Of a stretch of 64,000 nt of DNA, positions 45,855 through 57,629 are shown piece after piece; the first letter of the stretch is position 1, and each line of letters opens with the position of its first letter. The position numbers were made by a program, and so were the translations under genes. Below the pieces are notes generated by a model. The model was not told the DNA's origin. It searched no databases and saw only the letters and a program-made list of their open reading frames with translations. The stretch spans positions 158,570,099 to 158,634,098 of the forward strand of contig NC_135502.1 of NCBI RefSeq assembly GCF_052857255.1, read 5' to 3'. The stretch comes from Amblyomma americanum. Lineage: Eukaryota > Arthropoda > Arachnida > Ixodida > Ixodidae.

Positions 45855-46031
45855 TGTAGCGACCCTGACCATTCCAGCAGCGCTGATGAAGATGAAGCTG
45901 GAGCGCGATCTGGCTCGCGCAGAACAGAACACATTCGGCAACCGGCCTGGCCAGCAACGTCGATAGCCCGCTCCGCAGGCTCACCAGCCGCGGCTGCTGG
46001 GACCTCCAATAAATAAGGATCACCTTTCACA
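45855..46031 (+). repeat. 3' LTR of the gag-only element
   Basis: 177 bp partner of 44055-44239; contains CCAATAAATAAGG near its end, a possible polyadenylation signal. Confidence 0.75.
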
Positions 46032-46035
46032 AAGG
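46032..46035. repeat. Target duplication AAGG, right copy
   Basis: See 44051-44054. Confidence 0.7.
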
Positions 46036-46954
46036 CATACCGTACATGAGAGGGGGTAGTTGGCACACAGGCATAGGAGTGCGAGACCAGCAAGATGACA
46101 GTGATATAGTCTATGTAGTGTCCAAACACAGGGCAGGGTGAATGTTGCCAAGATATTAAATGGTCGAGTGCTTTCTCTGAGGGCCAGACTGGAGGACTCT
46201 GCCGCGATGTGCTCAGAGATGTTGCTCACGATTATGATGCCGTTGTAAGGCAGGCAGTGAGAGTGGGTCAAGTGGCGTTTTTAAAAATCGGGAATGTCTG
46301 GTAGTAATGACGTCTTGCTTTTCAGTCCTGTTGTAGTGGCTTGTCATGTGGTGTAGAGTTGAAGGCTCACTGCTCAGAAAGCTTTCCTTGTAGGAGGAGC
46401 CCTCGAAACTTTCGACAACTTTCAGCAAGAGGTGTCAACATAGCCTGCGGAGAAAAACACCAAATTATATGTTTGAGTACACAACAGCGGTATTAGACGA
46501 AGTATCTATCCAAGTTTGTGCAATGAGCATCAAGTTGCTGATAATTCAGCATGTGTGTTTCCACTGAATGATAAACTAGTAAGTATTTTGGTATTACTGC
46601 AAGTCTAATGGCCAACATGGAAAGGCAATATTTTCAGAAAATGATTTCATTACCACAATATTACAGATGTTTGATGTCTACATTGTGTTATGAACGGGAT
46701 GCACACCAGCTGAAGATCAAAGCGAATATTCAATGCACAAGGATGATCACGCGGTAGCAGCAATTTCGACAGGTCATTTGGCCCCACGAGGACACCACGA
46801 AAAAAGATGTGCTGGGAGCCTGCCTGCGAATCTTTCCCACGCTCTTAAGGAAGGGGGAGATGACCTTCTCTTTGTCTGTTTTCTGACGGAAGTCAGACCA
46901 GAAGGGAAGAAAGAAACAGTGCCTTCCCAAAATTAGCCGTGACTGACAAGTGCC
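46036..46954. other. No gene recognised
   Basis: Short frames on both strands without known domains. Confidence 0.35.
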
Positions 46955-47375
46955 TGTGTTAGGATGGACGTACAGCTTCGGGCGAAGTAGCAGCGGACCT
47001 TCAAATCCTCCTCGCCCATTCCCACGGGGCTCCGCGTGTTATGTGTGTTGACTCTTCTGATCTCTGCCTCGTGTTCAATTGGATACCGCCTGGTGAAAGG
47101 GGCTAAGCCTCAGTGTATTTAACGAGCATCCTGACTAGGAACGAAGGCTCTGGGCCTTGGCGATAAGGCTCATCCAGCTTCTTGATGCTTTTAACTCTTA
47201 ATTCTTGATTGTTTATTCTTTCTTTCGTAAAATATGTAAATAAGATTAAAGCCAGTAAACCTGTTTGTGTTTTTGTCGTTCCCAAATGTCAGCTTCCATC
47301 CTTCCTCATCCCTTCTCCGGCCCAACGACGCCACCTTTCATCACAACTGCCTGCCATTCTACCCGGCCTATTACA
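46955..47375 (+). repeat. Candidate gypsy-type LTR with primer binding site
   Basis: Starts TGTGTTAGGATGG, has a GTGTATTTAACGAGC (TATA-like) segment, an AATAAGATTAAAG signal, and ends TTACA, followed by ACTGGTGGCTGCGGTG, a common gypsy primer-site form. No second LTR or internal region is found; it abuts the Kolobok-like gene. Called on signals only. Confidence 0.45.
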
Positions 47376-47858
47376 ACTGGTGGCTGCGGTGAAATGCTGC
47401 TACCCGAGTTATAACAATTGTTTGCTTACTGTATGTTGTCACCTCTTTTACCGGACAGACAGTGAAGTGCCCCTTTCTCGCCTTGGAAGTTTTCACCTTC
47501 CACCGATGTTCACCATCAGCTGTCTCCGCTTGCACTTTCGTAGAGTTCTCGTTGTAGTGCATCACAGCCAGCTGAGTCCTGAAGAGCAATGTTCATCTAA
47601 CCTGCTTGCATGCCACAGGTCAAAGTGCGCATGGGCCTTGCTTGCATCCCTTCCTCCGAGAAGGCATTTGCTTTGGAGCGAACTGTATAAGCAGTCCGTG
47701 GAACAACTCTAACGAAAACGGTTGCACCTCAGGAGACAGCTGACGGATGTCGCGCAGCAACAAAGTGGAGCTCACAATTTTCTGTAGCTCTTGGAAGGCC
47801 TTTGAGTCTGGATTAAAAGGTATTTTGTCAAGGGCTGCTTTAAGCCCATTACCGGAGA
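47371..47858 (-). other. Kolobok-like gene, C-terminal exon
   Basis: Starts after TGTTTAG. GLKAALDKIPFNPDSKAF, RDIRQLSPEVQPFSLELF and LLIQFAPK run in one frame; then a shift to NAFSEEGMQAR, a disrupted stretch of about 60 bases, and RTQLAVMHYNEN to VCPVKEVTTY. The true end is probably before 47410, where LTR-type sequence starts. Confidence 0.6.
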
Positions 47859-47914
47859 CTAAACATCAACAGTGACTAAGTAATAAAGCAACAGCATTCG
47901 GCATTAGCACTTAC

Positions 47915-48087
47915 TTCGCTTCATCCACTGGCGTTTTTCAAGAGGGCCATGTATGAATTTTTGGTAGGGGCCTTCATGGCCGTTGTGCTTGTTGCATACA
48001 TGGTTCAGCAAGCTCTTCCACATGCTGAATACGAGGTCCCCATCTCCGCGGCCTATAGCAGCCACCCAGTAGAGGTGGTCAATAATG
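47915..48087 (-). other. Kolobok-like gene, exon with DHLYWVAA block
   Basis: Acceptor GTGAG, donor GTAAGTGC. Encodes SIIDHLYWVAAIGRGDGDL, MWKSLLNHVCNKH and FIHGPLEKRQWMKR, which corresponds to the 'NHL-WW...GD...W.SL..H..N.H.GH' block of the family. Confidence 0.65.
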
Positions 48088-48969
48088 CTCACAATCTAAC
48101 CCTCAAGAATTGTGTGTATGCGGCTGCATACCTGTAGCTTTTTCTTGAGGCCTAGAACAAAGCTAAAATTACCCTGCTTGCAAAGCATACAATGGACCTC
48201 TCGCACTAACAATACGGCGCCTTAATTACCTTTAGCAACATGCCATGCATCAAATCAATGCTTGATGCCCGGCTTCTCCACCCGGCAGAAACGCGACACC
48301 GGGATGTCTGTCTGAAAATGGACAACAATAACAAGCAAGGCACTGTAATTACTGAGAAAAATATTTGTCTGCAGAAGCAGCACAACATCAGGACTTATGC
48401 ATATCCCGGTCAGAGTGCCATTTTGAAACCCCCTTAACTGATGGTCTATCAACTCAAATGCTTATTGGACGCTGCAGCATGGGCAGCTGTAATGGCCATT
48501 GAATGAACAGAGCAGCGGAGAGCTGTGGTCAGATTTGAAAGGCCTTTGAGCAGGGGCGGGAAATCACAATCAACCTCAACTGAATGATTTCGTAGTAGTA
48601 AAAGCGGTGAAATTTTACTGCAGTTAAAAAATACAGCTTATTTTGCAGAGAAAAAACATGGGCACCCACAATACACTGCAGCTAACATAAGCTTATTGTT
48701 TCCAGGCATATAAAAACATCCAAATTGGTTTGCTCAAAATTGCATAAATACTACTACAGCTCGCTGAAAGCAAATCATTTCTGGAGAAATTATTGCTGTT
48801 TTTAAGTTTCAGCCTTTTCTAGGTGAAAAATTTCCAGGCTTGTTGTTTGCAAACGAACAAATATTGGTGGCGGCAGTGGTGCCACTGCAGTTTTCTGGGG
48901 AAAAATGAAACTTTCCAGCAGTGCTAGAGCTTGTCGTGTGGCAGTGGCACAATTTTTACAGCTCAGTGG

Positions 48970-49168
48970 CTATTGACAATCTTTGTGGCAGGCTCTGGGC
49001 GAGAATTGATCGACTTCCTGCAGGGCCTCCAGTGCATAATCCCACAAGCGATCGACTGTGCAGCTGCAATATTCCACACCCAGCATGGCTTGCTGGTTTC
49101 TGCGCAGCTTCTTCACTGCCATGTGTCCATCGCGTCTGAACTCACTGGCCAGTTGGAAGTGCCCTTGT
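48970..49168 (-). other. Kolobok-like gene, possible exon
   Basis: A protein-like minus-strand frame (SEFRRDGHMAVKKLRRNQQA onwards, to a stop near 48970) lies where the TDRH.../DxWH region is expected. The match is weak and the frame may be shifted. Confidence 0.3.
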
Positions 49169-50296
49169 GACAGGGGTATTAGCAAAACATGACACACCGC
49201 CTTTTCATGCGCTAGCAATGTACAGAACCCTGGAGTGTTACCTGTGTTCAGAGAGCATACCGTGACACCTGCATTCTGAAGTTTCCAGGCACTTACTGAC
49301 CCCTTCATTTTCAATCGCCACACTGTTTGGCACTGCAAGTGACTGTGAAAGAAGCAAAAAGTTACAACATGCTGATTCATTGACCCGCTTCTTTCATTCC
49401 TTACAATTATCAGCTCAGCTGTGTCCAATACGTCCAACTAACCCTGTCTAGCACCAGCTGCGGCTTGCGAATTTCTCTATGTTACCTGCTTCTTTAACTC
49501 TGTTTCACCCTGATGTGTTTGTCTACTCTTGGAATCCTGTTCGTTATGGTAAGGGATTATCAGTTATATCTGTTCTCTACCATTTCCTCCCTTTCATCTC
49601 GGCTTCATCTGAGGAATATTAGTTGGGTCCGGTTTTACTTGAGGGGTCTTTCAAGTGTCCTATACTTTTATAACTTCCATGGTGGCTTCCTTCCTGTGCG
49701 CCTGGTGAGCAGTTGCTACTTGAGCAAGACAGATCTATTTTCTACTTCTGATACCTCACTACTCACTTTAAACTGTCTTTCCCGTGAATTCAGTTTTTTC
49801 TCTTCATCGCTTTAAGTCGTACCTTTGCCCTTGACATGTTCATGTCCACTGTTGCGCACTGCAGTACCTCCCCTGAATTACTTACAGAACACGGTCATTA
49901 GCAAATCAAAGGTTGCCAGGGTGCGCTTCATTAGCTTTTATAACAAGTTTTCATTTCTCATGTAAACATGCAGTGAGCAGTGCAATAATTTTGTCTGCGT
50001 TTATGTTTCTGATTAGTATTTCAATATTTCTTGTAAAGGAGCATGACTACTGTGCAGTCTGTAGGCCTCTTCTGAAACATTTACATGTACCTCTTTTACT
50101 TCCTGGTTATGCATAGCTTGCATGACTGCTGACATTTTAATTAAGTGGAATGCGTTTTTATAATGTAGCCCCAATTCTTTTTTGCGGTGGCAGTACAATT
50201 TAAATCAAGGGCCTTTTACAAACAAGAAAGGTGATCAATTTGTGTGTCAGCATTGTGACGTGACTGCATTGCTCTTTGCTCGCAGGTAAAGAAAAC

Positions 50297-50474
50297 TCGC
50301 CTCTTTAACCGCAACTTGTTCCGTGCAGACAATTTTGCCGACTTTCGTGGCGAGCAGGCTGTACGTCAGGTATTTGGCTCTGTAGCCTGGTGAGTCACAG
50401 CGACCGCCATCAGCCTGTACAAGTTGTACGCTTTGCAGTTCTTCTGCCAGCGTTGCCTGCTGCTCCTGAAAAAG
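50297..50474 (-). other. Kolobok-like gene, catalytic-core exon
   Basis: Acceptor TTGCTTGCAG. Encodes LFQEQQATLAEELQ then ADGGRCDSPGYRAKYLTYSL and TKVGKIVCTEQVAV. The DGRxDSPG block contains an Asp expected in the catalytic centre. The donor is unclear. Confidence 0.65.
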
Positions 50475-51879
50475 CTGCAAGCAAGACAACACGTACCTTT
50501 CATTTCGTTCCTCAATCAATAAGCACCTTACTTGTTTGACATACATAATTCCCATAATTAGTACATGATATAGACTCTATATTTTAGGGTTTAACAGTCA
50601 TGCCCTGGTTTGTTGTCTGATTTGTTGCGGTTCCATGAAAAATCACAAGACATGCATTTTTCACAGAATTTGTTAGTCGCCACATTCTCTTTTTAGTGCA
50701 ATTGTTTTGACAGTAGATCAGCGGGAATGGCAGTATGATAAAAACATCAGATGTATCTTATTAACGCCATAGTCTTTAATTGTTCATACTTACATCCGCC
50801 CATTACATTTTCGGTCACGTGACCTTGTGATGTCACGGCTGGCCAACCATATCCGAGAGCACCCAAAAATGCAGATGCCATGCTACTAAAAAGGCGATTC
50901 TTAAGATTCCCATGCCACAATAGAGGGAAGTGAAGCCAGCAATAGTTTTAAGACATGTAGCCGCCGCTGATGCGGCAGCACTGGACATCACTTCCTTGCT
51001 GCCGCGACCCAGTTTTTAAAGCTGCCCAGTCTGGCACCTGTTTGCCCTTTCTTCTTCTACTCTGCTCAAATTTTTAGTGCCTTCTCTTTCGCAGCGACCC
51101 ACACTACATTCTTTCTTCATCCAGAGCCACCTTTTCTGCACTTGCGCATAGTCCTTTGACCCAAGGCTAGCAAAAAGCTGCTCTCAAGATTCATGACGAA
51201 GGTTAATTTAGCTACCATGAAAAACTTGAAAACAATTCACATTGTAGTATGTATTCTGCAGCATTATTTGATACCTCCCGCAGAAAATCACAATTGTTTG
51301 GTCTCAGTTAGCAGAATTTATTATTTTCTACTGCAGAAAGTTAGGGTCAGGGCTATGGCTGGGTCATGGGTCATGGCTTGGGCATGGCTATTTGTGGTAA
51401 ATAATCCTTGAAAAGGCAGTTGTAAGGAGCGCTAAAAACCATTTTTTTTCTAAATTCAGTGCCAAATTGTGAGTCATTCAATTCTGCAATGAAAATATGT
51501 TTTTGCATTGATGCAACAACGAAAGCAGGACGTTTCAAATCTCAACACATTGTACAGCGTCAGAATCTAACAGCCACAAGCCAAGTTTCATAGTGCCAGC
51601 TCCAAAGCTTATTTTGATTTGAAAAATGGTCTGCCATGCTAATTTTAAAAGCTAAATGGAACCTGTCCATTTGAAGAATCACTTGCAGCTATGCACAGTC
51701 ATGCATCCTTTGAACTTTACGATACTACTTGCATCAAATTCCTTAAAAAAAACCAATGAACTAGGCCTGCATCATTACTGACTGATTTATTACATTGTAT
51801 GTTTTCTTTCTCTGATGAAACTGGTGCTTGTGCCGGGCTATCAATTTGCACAGAGCTTTGTACAGCATGCAGCCGTTAC

Positions 51880-52185
51880 CTTCTTTATAACGGCTAGCAA
51901 GTAGACCCGCTGATAATTGTAGAATGTTCTCTCGCAGATGGTCTGCACATTGATGGACATCAAGCAACGCAGTGATGCAGCCACCGGGCATCTGGAGAAC
52001 AGTATTGCCGCAGCCAGTAGAAGATTGCCAGCTGTTTATCACCTGCATGTCGCTGGCTCTCCCAGGTATAACTATGGCCTAGTGCACACACAGCCTGCGC
52101 GGTGAGCAGTGTGGCCTCCACAGTGAGGTGGCTGCGGGAGGGATGGCAGCAGGTGCGGCAGGTGCCCACTAGCTCTCGCAGGCAC
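51880..52185 (-). other. Kolobok-like gene, zinc-ribbon-like exon
   Basis: Acceptor TATTTTAG, donor GTAACGG. CLRELVGTCRTCCHPSR and YTWESQ, then a one-base frameshift near 52045, then GNLLLAAAILFSRCP and SINVQTICERTFYNYQR. Matches the Cys-pair...WESQ...GN.LL.AAILF block. Confidence 0.65.
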
Positions 52186-52950
52186 CTAAAATACAATGAA
52201 CTTTCGTTCACCTTCAACAGGTGAATCTGCATGTGAGCTGGAAATGAATAGCATTCCACTGCATCCCAGTTGTCATGCACTCATCACACATTTTTTTTCC
52301 TTGCAATACAAAAGGTAAGACCTTTCACTGAGCTGCCCTTGTCCGAGGTTTTCACAAATGAACTCCTGCAATGCAAAATGAATGTTGTCAAAGTAAACAC
52401 TCCTGGTGGCTTCCACGTTTCATGGGCCCGTTTGGCGCTAACGCTGAGTTTATTAAGACTTCAACACCTATTGAAATAATTGACATGCCACCCCAGCTTC
52501 ACACACTGCATATACCTTATTTCATAGTGCACTTCAGCACTTGCACACATAAATTAGCTATGAGTAAAAAGAAAAGCACAGTTCATGTATCACTTTGAAC
52601 GGATAACACACATGCAGTATGATGGATGGAGTGAAAAACGGGAAAGAAAAGGCACCATAGTTGAGGGCCCTGTATTATTGCAGTGAAATGGAGCTCTTAA
52701 ATATTATCTCGCATCTTTCTGCATGTAGATGCCTTCTGTATTTTGCGTGCATCAAAATTAGCTCACTAAGGGCAATATTTAATCACAAATTCTCAGGCTG
52801 AGCTACCGAAAAGTGACCATAAGGTTGCTGTGACGGGAGCAGCTGATGGTGTAGGTGTTACAATATTAATCATACACTCCACATACCCGACGACACTTGG
52901 ATCAAATGATGGCATGTATGTGGTATCGAGCGCTGCAGCTTGCTATTCAC

Positions 52951-53362
52951 CTCCATCGCAATAAAAACTGTCCACTGTCTCCGACACCACACTCGCTGTC
53001 TCTTGTTTCTGTGGCGTTGACGCACTCTGCGCTCTGAAGCTGGGTGGTATGGGCGACAGCGGGGCAGGTAGCATTGCAGGTGGCTCGATCTGTGTCCTGG
53101 CCGCAACAAGAGGTTTGATGCTGCAGTTTACTTGTGTAGCTGCAGCAATTTTCTGCACTTATTACCTGAATAGTGCCCTTATTACCTGACTAGTAGTGGT
53201 TTCCAGCATTTTCCGGCTGGAAGCCCCTACCATGTTGCGGAGTGCACCCTACTTACAAGAAGACCGTCGCAACGTTGTGCTGGGCACATCAGGCCACTGC
53301 TCTGTGGTCTGTGCTTCCAACGTGTTCATTATTGTGGAGCACGTGAACTTACGAAGTGGCTC
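52951..53362 (-). other. Kolobok-like gene, N-terminal exons
   Basis: Two likely exons: 53257-53362 (acceptor T8AG, donor GTAAGT) and 52951 to about 53156 (donor GTGAAT). They encode a Thr/Ser/Pro-rich linker with QTTEQWPDVPSTTLRR and PAPLSPIPPSFRAQ. The second acceptor is uncertain. Confidence 0.45.
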
Positions 53363-56300
53363 CTAAAAAAAAGCAGATGCATTTATCTGAAAGTTGTGAA
53401 CTTATGGCATGCTCACTAGAGTGGGTGTGTATAGTAGTACTCCTACGATTTTCTGATGCATGCTGATGCTCTTGCAGAGCAAAGGAAGGCCTCGCTTTAG
53501 CGTAAATTCTTAACAGCCAAAAACAGCGCTGTGAGTTGCACAGCTAACTTTTGTGATCATCATCTGCTCGGTATATGCCGTTGTCGGCCATGTGTAGGAA
53601 GCAAAGGACCACAATCGCGAGCAAAGAGTCAGAATGGTGTGTCTTGGGGGCATCGTATCAGTGGGACTACCCTGATTTTTTCTTATGTCATGAAACGAAT
53701 GTCCACAGCCCAGCAGCATAGAAAAGTTTACATTGGTTCTGTGAAAGGCACGTGTTATAGCATAATAATGCTATTAAGTGTAGCTGTTGCATAGTAACTG
53801 ATAACAGTTCCTAGCTTATGAAAGAACTAAGACAAGTGTCTAGCGGCAGCCAACTTGGGCTACAACTTACTGAAGTTCTTAGCTGGCTGGTAGTGTTTCA
53901 GTGGCTTCACTGTTTTCTACCACAGCCTGTGTTAGACCTTGACGTTGAAGCCAAATTTGTGGTTTTCCAACATCATAAGGAAGCACAATTTCTATTGTCT
54001 ATGATGTGTATATTAAGAGGGTTCACCAGTGACAGTGTCCTTAGGAAATACATAGATAGTTTCAGAAGCTGTAGCGTGTCTAAAAATGGCTCGATTTTCA
54101 TGAGGCCTCTGGAGCGTTTTCTTCTTTAATGAATGATGGAATTGTTGCAGACAGATATTATTTTCTTAGTTTCATTTTTTTACAAATCAGAGGTAAATAT
54201 CAAGAAATATTGCACATTTAGTTATGTCACTCTTTCATGTCACCTCGTGAAAAAACTAAGCCAAATAACAGAATTCCGTCCGCAACATTTCCTTTCTTTT
54301 TCTTTCTTGATTGTCAAGCTGCAATTTTCATTCATATCGAGCATAGTATTTGCGTTTTACAGGCTCTGAGAGTTGTGCATTTTCTGTGGTGATTTCAAAT
54401 TTGCGCTAAATTTAACTAGCGCGACGTGGCTCCTTCTAGCGTCAGAATATTTTGTCGCTACTACACTCTACCACCAACCTCTTGGTTGTCTGCGTTCGCG
54501 CGCGCAGGTTTTTTCTCAGAACTTGGACTGACCTGACCTCTTTTTTTCTTGCTGGGGCTGTATTCGGAAAGGATTTCTGCGTTTCTTTTTCGCTCGAGCT
54601 CTTGGTGTGGAAAGGAAGGGGAATGCAAGGCCACACCCAAAAGTTACCCCCTTCCCCTCCCGGCAGCCACACAATAAGGCATTGTTAGTGCCAGAGCAAA
54701 GGATGGGGGCTCCCTATTCAGGACAGTGTGGGAGAACAGCATTGTTCCTTGCCCAGCCCAAGGGCGTAGTGACCCAGGTGTCTATACAAGTCAAGAATGA
54801 AGCCGCAAATATTCCTCATAGGAGACCCTCGAGCCGATAGCGGCCGGCGCCTACATGAACCCACACACCTGGTTGTTCGAAAACCGGTACTGGTGCGCAC
54901 ATCGAGCCGGGAGTCGACGGTTCGGGTCGTCAGTCCCACCGCAAGGAGTAGGTGACTCAACTCGAGCATGAACCGATGTGCTTGTAAACTCTGTTGGGTC
55001 GAAAAGTAGGAATATTGAGAGTGAAGGGTATAAATTCGCGCTTGCTTTCCTCGTGCGCCGTCGCACCTCCGATATAGCGATGGCGTGTCTCAAACTTGGA
55101 GGCTGCTACTGCTTGCTCGACACTTGGTATCGCTACAGCTGCACCGGTCTCGAATTGCTAAAATCGAGTTCGTGTAAACACGCAGTGGTCGGGTTGGATT
55201 GGCCATGCTCAACCCGATCCCCGAATCGACCCGTGGCATCGGGTTCATGTGAACAGGGCTAATGGCTTGGACTGATTGTCCTGACGTAGCGATTAACCTC
55301 CTTTCACTGAGGAACTTGCGAATCACCTGCGATTTCACGCTATACTCGCGGACAACTATGTATGCCAGTGCAACAGCCCACACCAAGGGGAGAAAGGACC
55401 GTCTCCTTCCTTTTCCTGCTCAGCCCCTGATGCACTGCAGCTTCATGAGAACCGGTCGAAGCCATCGTTTGGCTTTGGCTCCAAGCTAGTGAAACCAGAA
55501 TGTGTCGAATTGGCTTCGAATCATCGGTTCTCTAAAGAATCTTTGGTCGAGCGTCGCTCTTTTTCCCCAAATCTCCTCACTCCCAGGCATATCTCTGCCA
55601 AAATGTTCGCGTTATTAGTGTAGGTCCTGTCCACTGTACGCGGGTAAGCAGTGTTGCACCTTATCTGCAGAAAGGAGCTCGCGGATTTCCGAGCCCCCAA
55701 CTCCTGAATAGACATCTCTGCGGTGTACATAACGTGATGTCAAACGTTCATGGCCAGGCTGGCAAAATCATCCAGTTTTGCTCCTGAACCAGTTTTGCAT
55801 GGGTCGAGAGTTCCCCAACCGTCTTTATTCTCCCAATTAGATACGCCTCGGTATGCGCCACACCAAGTCGCACCTCCTGCACTACGCTTTCGAAAGTCGC
55901 ATATTTCAATCAGAAAAGGACTCGGAAGGGGCGCTATATAAATATATATGTAAAATATATAATACATAAAAGTATATAATATATGAAATATATAATAGAA
56001 CATAAAAAAGCTGAGCTCATGAGACTTTTTTCTGAAACCATAGTAGGTGTGGAGTTTTCGCTTTCACACCCCTGACGTCATAACAATTTATGTGCGCTGC
56101 CGTTGTTGTGTTCAAAAAGAGCACACACGGATGGCGTGGCTGCAGTGGTCATCTTCTATTACAGTGCAATTTTCATTATTTTTAACAATAAACCACTACT
56201 ACCAACTTTGTCCAGAACAGTTGGTAGTCGCTTGTGCAATGACGAAATTCGCTTTCAAAAGTCACCACGACTAGTAACAGGACAATCTCAGTGTTTTTGC

Positions 56301-57629
56301 AAACCACACATCTCATCCTTTTCCCCAAGTCTGATTTGTTCCGCGGTGAAATAATAAGCACTGAAGGAGACATGAAACGAAGTATTTCAGCAGTAATTTA
56401 GTTACTGAAGTGACTATCGCCCATAAATAAACTGAAAAATTCGGCGACGCCGATAGCAACAAACGTGCTCAGTGGTGATAAAAGAGGAACCTTAAAAATA
56501 AAACTCTAAAACAACTACGACAACCCAGAATAATGTGGAACTAGTTGCGCCTGGGTGCATTCCTTCCAGGTAACGCTGATCGCATGTCGCGCAACAAAGT
56601 TATATTACCGCGCGCCAACGGTTTTGAGCTCGAACAAACATGTAGTACAACAGTTTCGCGGCACTCCTTTTGTCAAAGAAGCATCGGCCGGATGCTTAAA
56701 CAAAAAGTAAGTTCAACAGCAGCAAAGACATTACAAAGAAACACTGGCAGTGTAAACAATGAGAGCGCAAAAAGCTTTTCACAGAGGCCGCGTCGTCGAA
56801 TCGGCGTCCACACTGGTAACGGATATCGGGCTTATATTGCGTGTCGCGAGGGAGGAATACGAGGAATACAGAATAGCCGGCCGAAGTGCGGAAGGAGAGG
56901 TGTTTCCGAGGTGTACCAAATGATGACTCACACTCATCTGCTCTGGCTAGGCTAAGCTAACACTGCTGCTAACTACAGGCTGTATACCCCACCCTATCAT
57001 TGTAAATGTATTTTCGCAGAAAATATGCGAGGGAGCTTAGATAACCCAAACCGGAAAACGTACTTTTCCTTGTGGCAGCAGAATGGTGCGTTACTGGAAA
57101 AAGGTCCAATCCGTGACCACCACCCCATGAGACGGGTTATTCTTTTTTGCTTCCGTCTCCCTGCTTTGGCAGGACATACACATAAAGTTCTCGGCCCTAC
57201 ATTTTGTTCGCGGAAGACCTAATACTTGCGTGTCGCGGTCGAGGAGATGTCGCGGTAGTATTTACACACCTGGAGGGGTAATAGAAGTTCTCTCCCTTTT
57301 GTGGTACCTAAGTGCTGCCATCTATCGAAAGAAAAAGTTCAAATCTGAGTTGCCTCGTATCTGGTGAGCCCTCTTAAACAAGGCTGAGCTACCTCGTTTC
57401 TCGTATGTAGTAAACAAACTGCAGGACATGATAAAACACAATATCAAGAACACTGAAGGTGAACCAGCACTCAAATGCAAGAAGAAATGTTTCTTTCGAT
57501 GCAGTGTTGTTAATTTTGTATATATTATGAAGAACATGCAAATTTACTTGTTTTTCAAGTCAGCAATTTGCTCTATATTGAACAGTGCTATATAAAGAAG
57601 CCTTCTCTGTTCACTGAAATCTTCTCTCA
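53363..57629. other. Intergenic, nothing firmly recognised
   Basis: Contains several short frames, an AT-rich ATATATAA-type patch at 55935-56005 and a weak inverted word pair (ACATGAACCC at 54853, GGGTTCATGT at 55243). No gene or repeat can be supported. If the Kolobok-like gene has a THAP exon, it should be here. Confidence 0.35.

Larger units (their letters stand above)
44055..46031 (+). mobile_element. Short gag-only LTR retrotransposon (non-autonomous)
   Basis: LTRs 44055-44239 and 45855-46031 start TGTAGCG and end ACA (left copy ATA), flanked by AAGG. A primer binding site TGGTGACTCGTCC starts three bases after the left LTR, as in BEL/Pao-like elements. The 1.6-kb interior has a gag-like open frame but no protease, RT or integrase. 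A purine stretch (AGGGGAGCAGC) precedes the right LTR. It depends on another element for movement. Confidence 0.75.
47371..53362 (-). pseudogene. Kolobok-like transposase gene, multi-exon, decayed
   Basis: Minus strand. Blocks in order: a Thr/Pro-rich N-part (53362-52951), TCRTCCHPSRSHLT...YTWESQ and GNLLLAAAILFSRCP (52185-51880), ADGGRCDSPGYRAKYLTYSL (50474-50297), SIIDHLYWVAAIGRGDGDL (48087-47915), and RDIRQLSPEVQPFSLELFHG then RTQLAVMHYNEN (47858-47371). These match, in the same order, a family I know as Kolobok-type transposases and their many 'uncharacterized' relatives. Exons show GT-AG borders. A frameshift in the 52185-51880 exon and further breaks near 47640 make it a pseudogene. No THAP domain or terminal inverted repeats were found. 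Confidence 0.65.

Noticed and set aside
54853..55253. Inverted words ACATGAACCC and GGGTTCATGT as ends of a DNA element
   Set aside because: Only about 10 bases match and the surrounding sequence does not pair; too weak without copies to compare.
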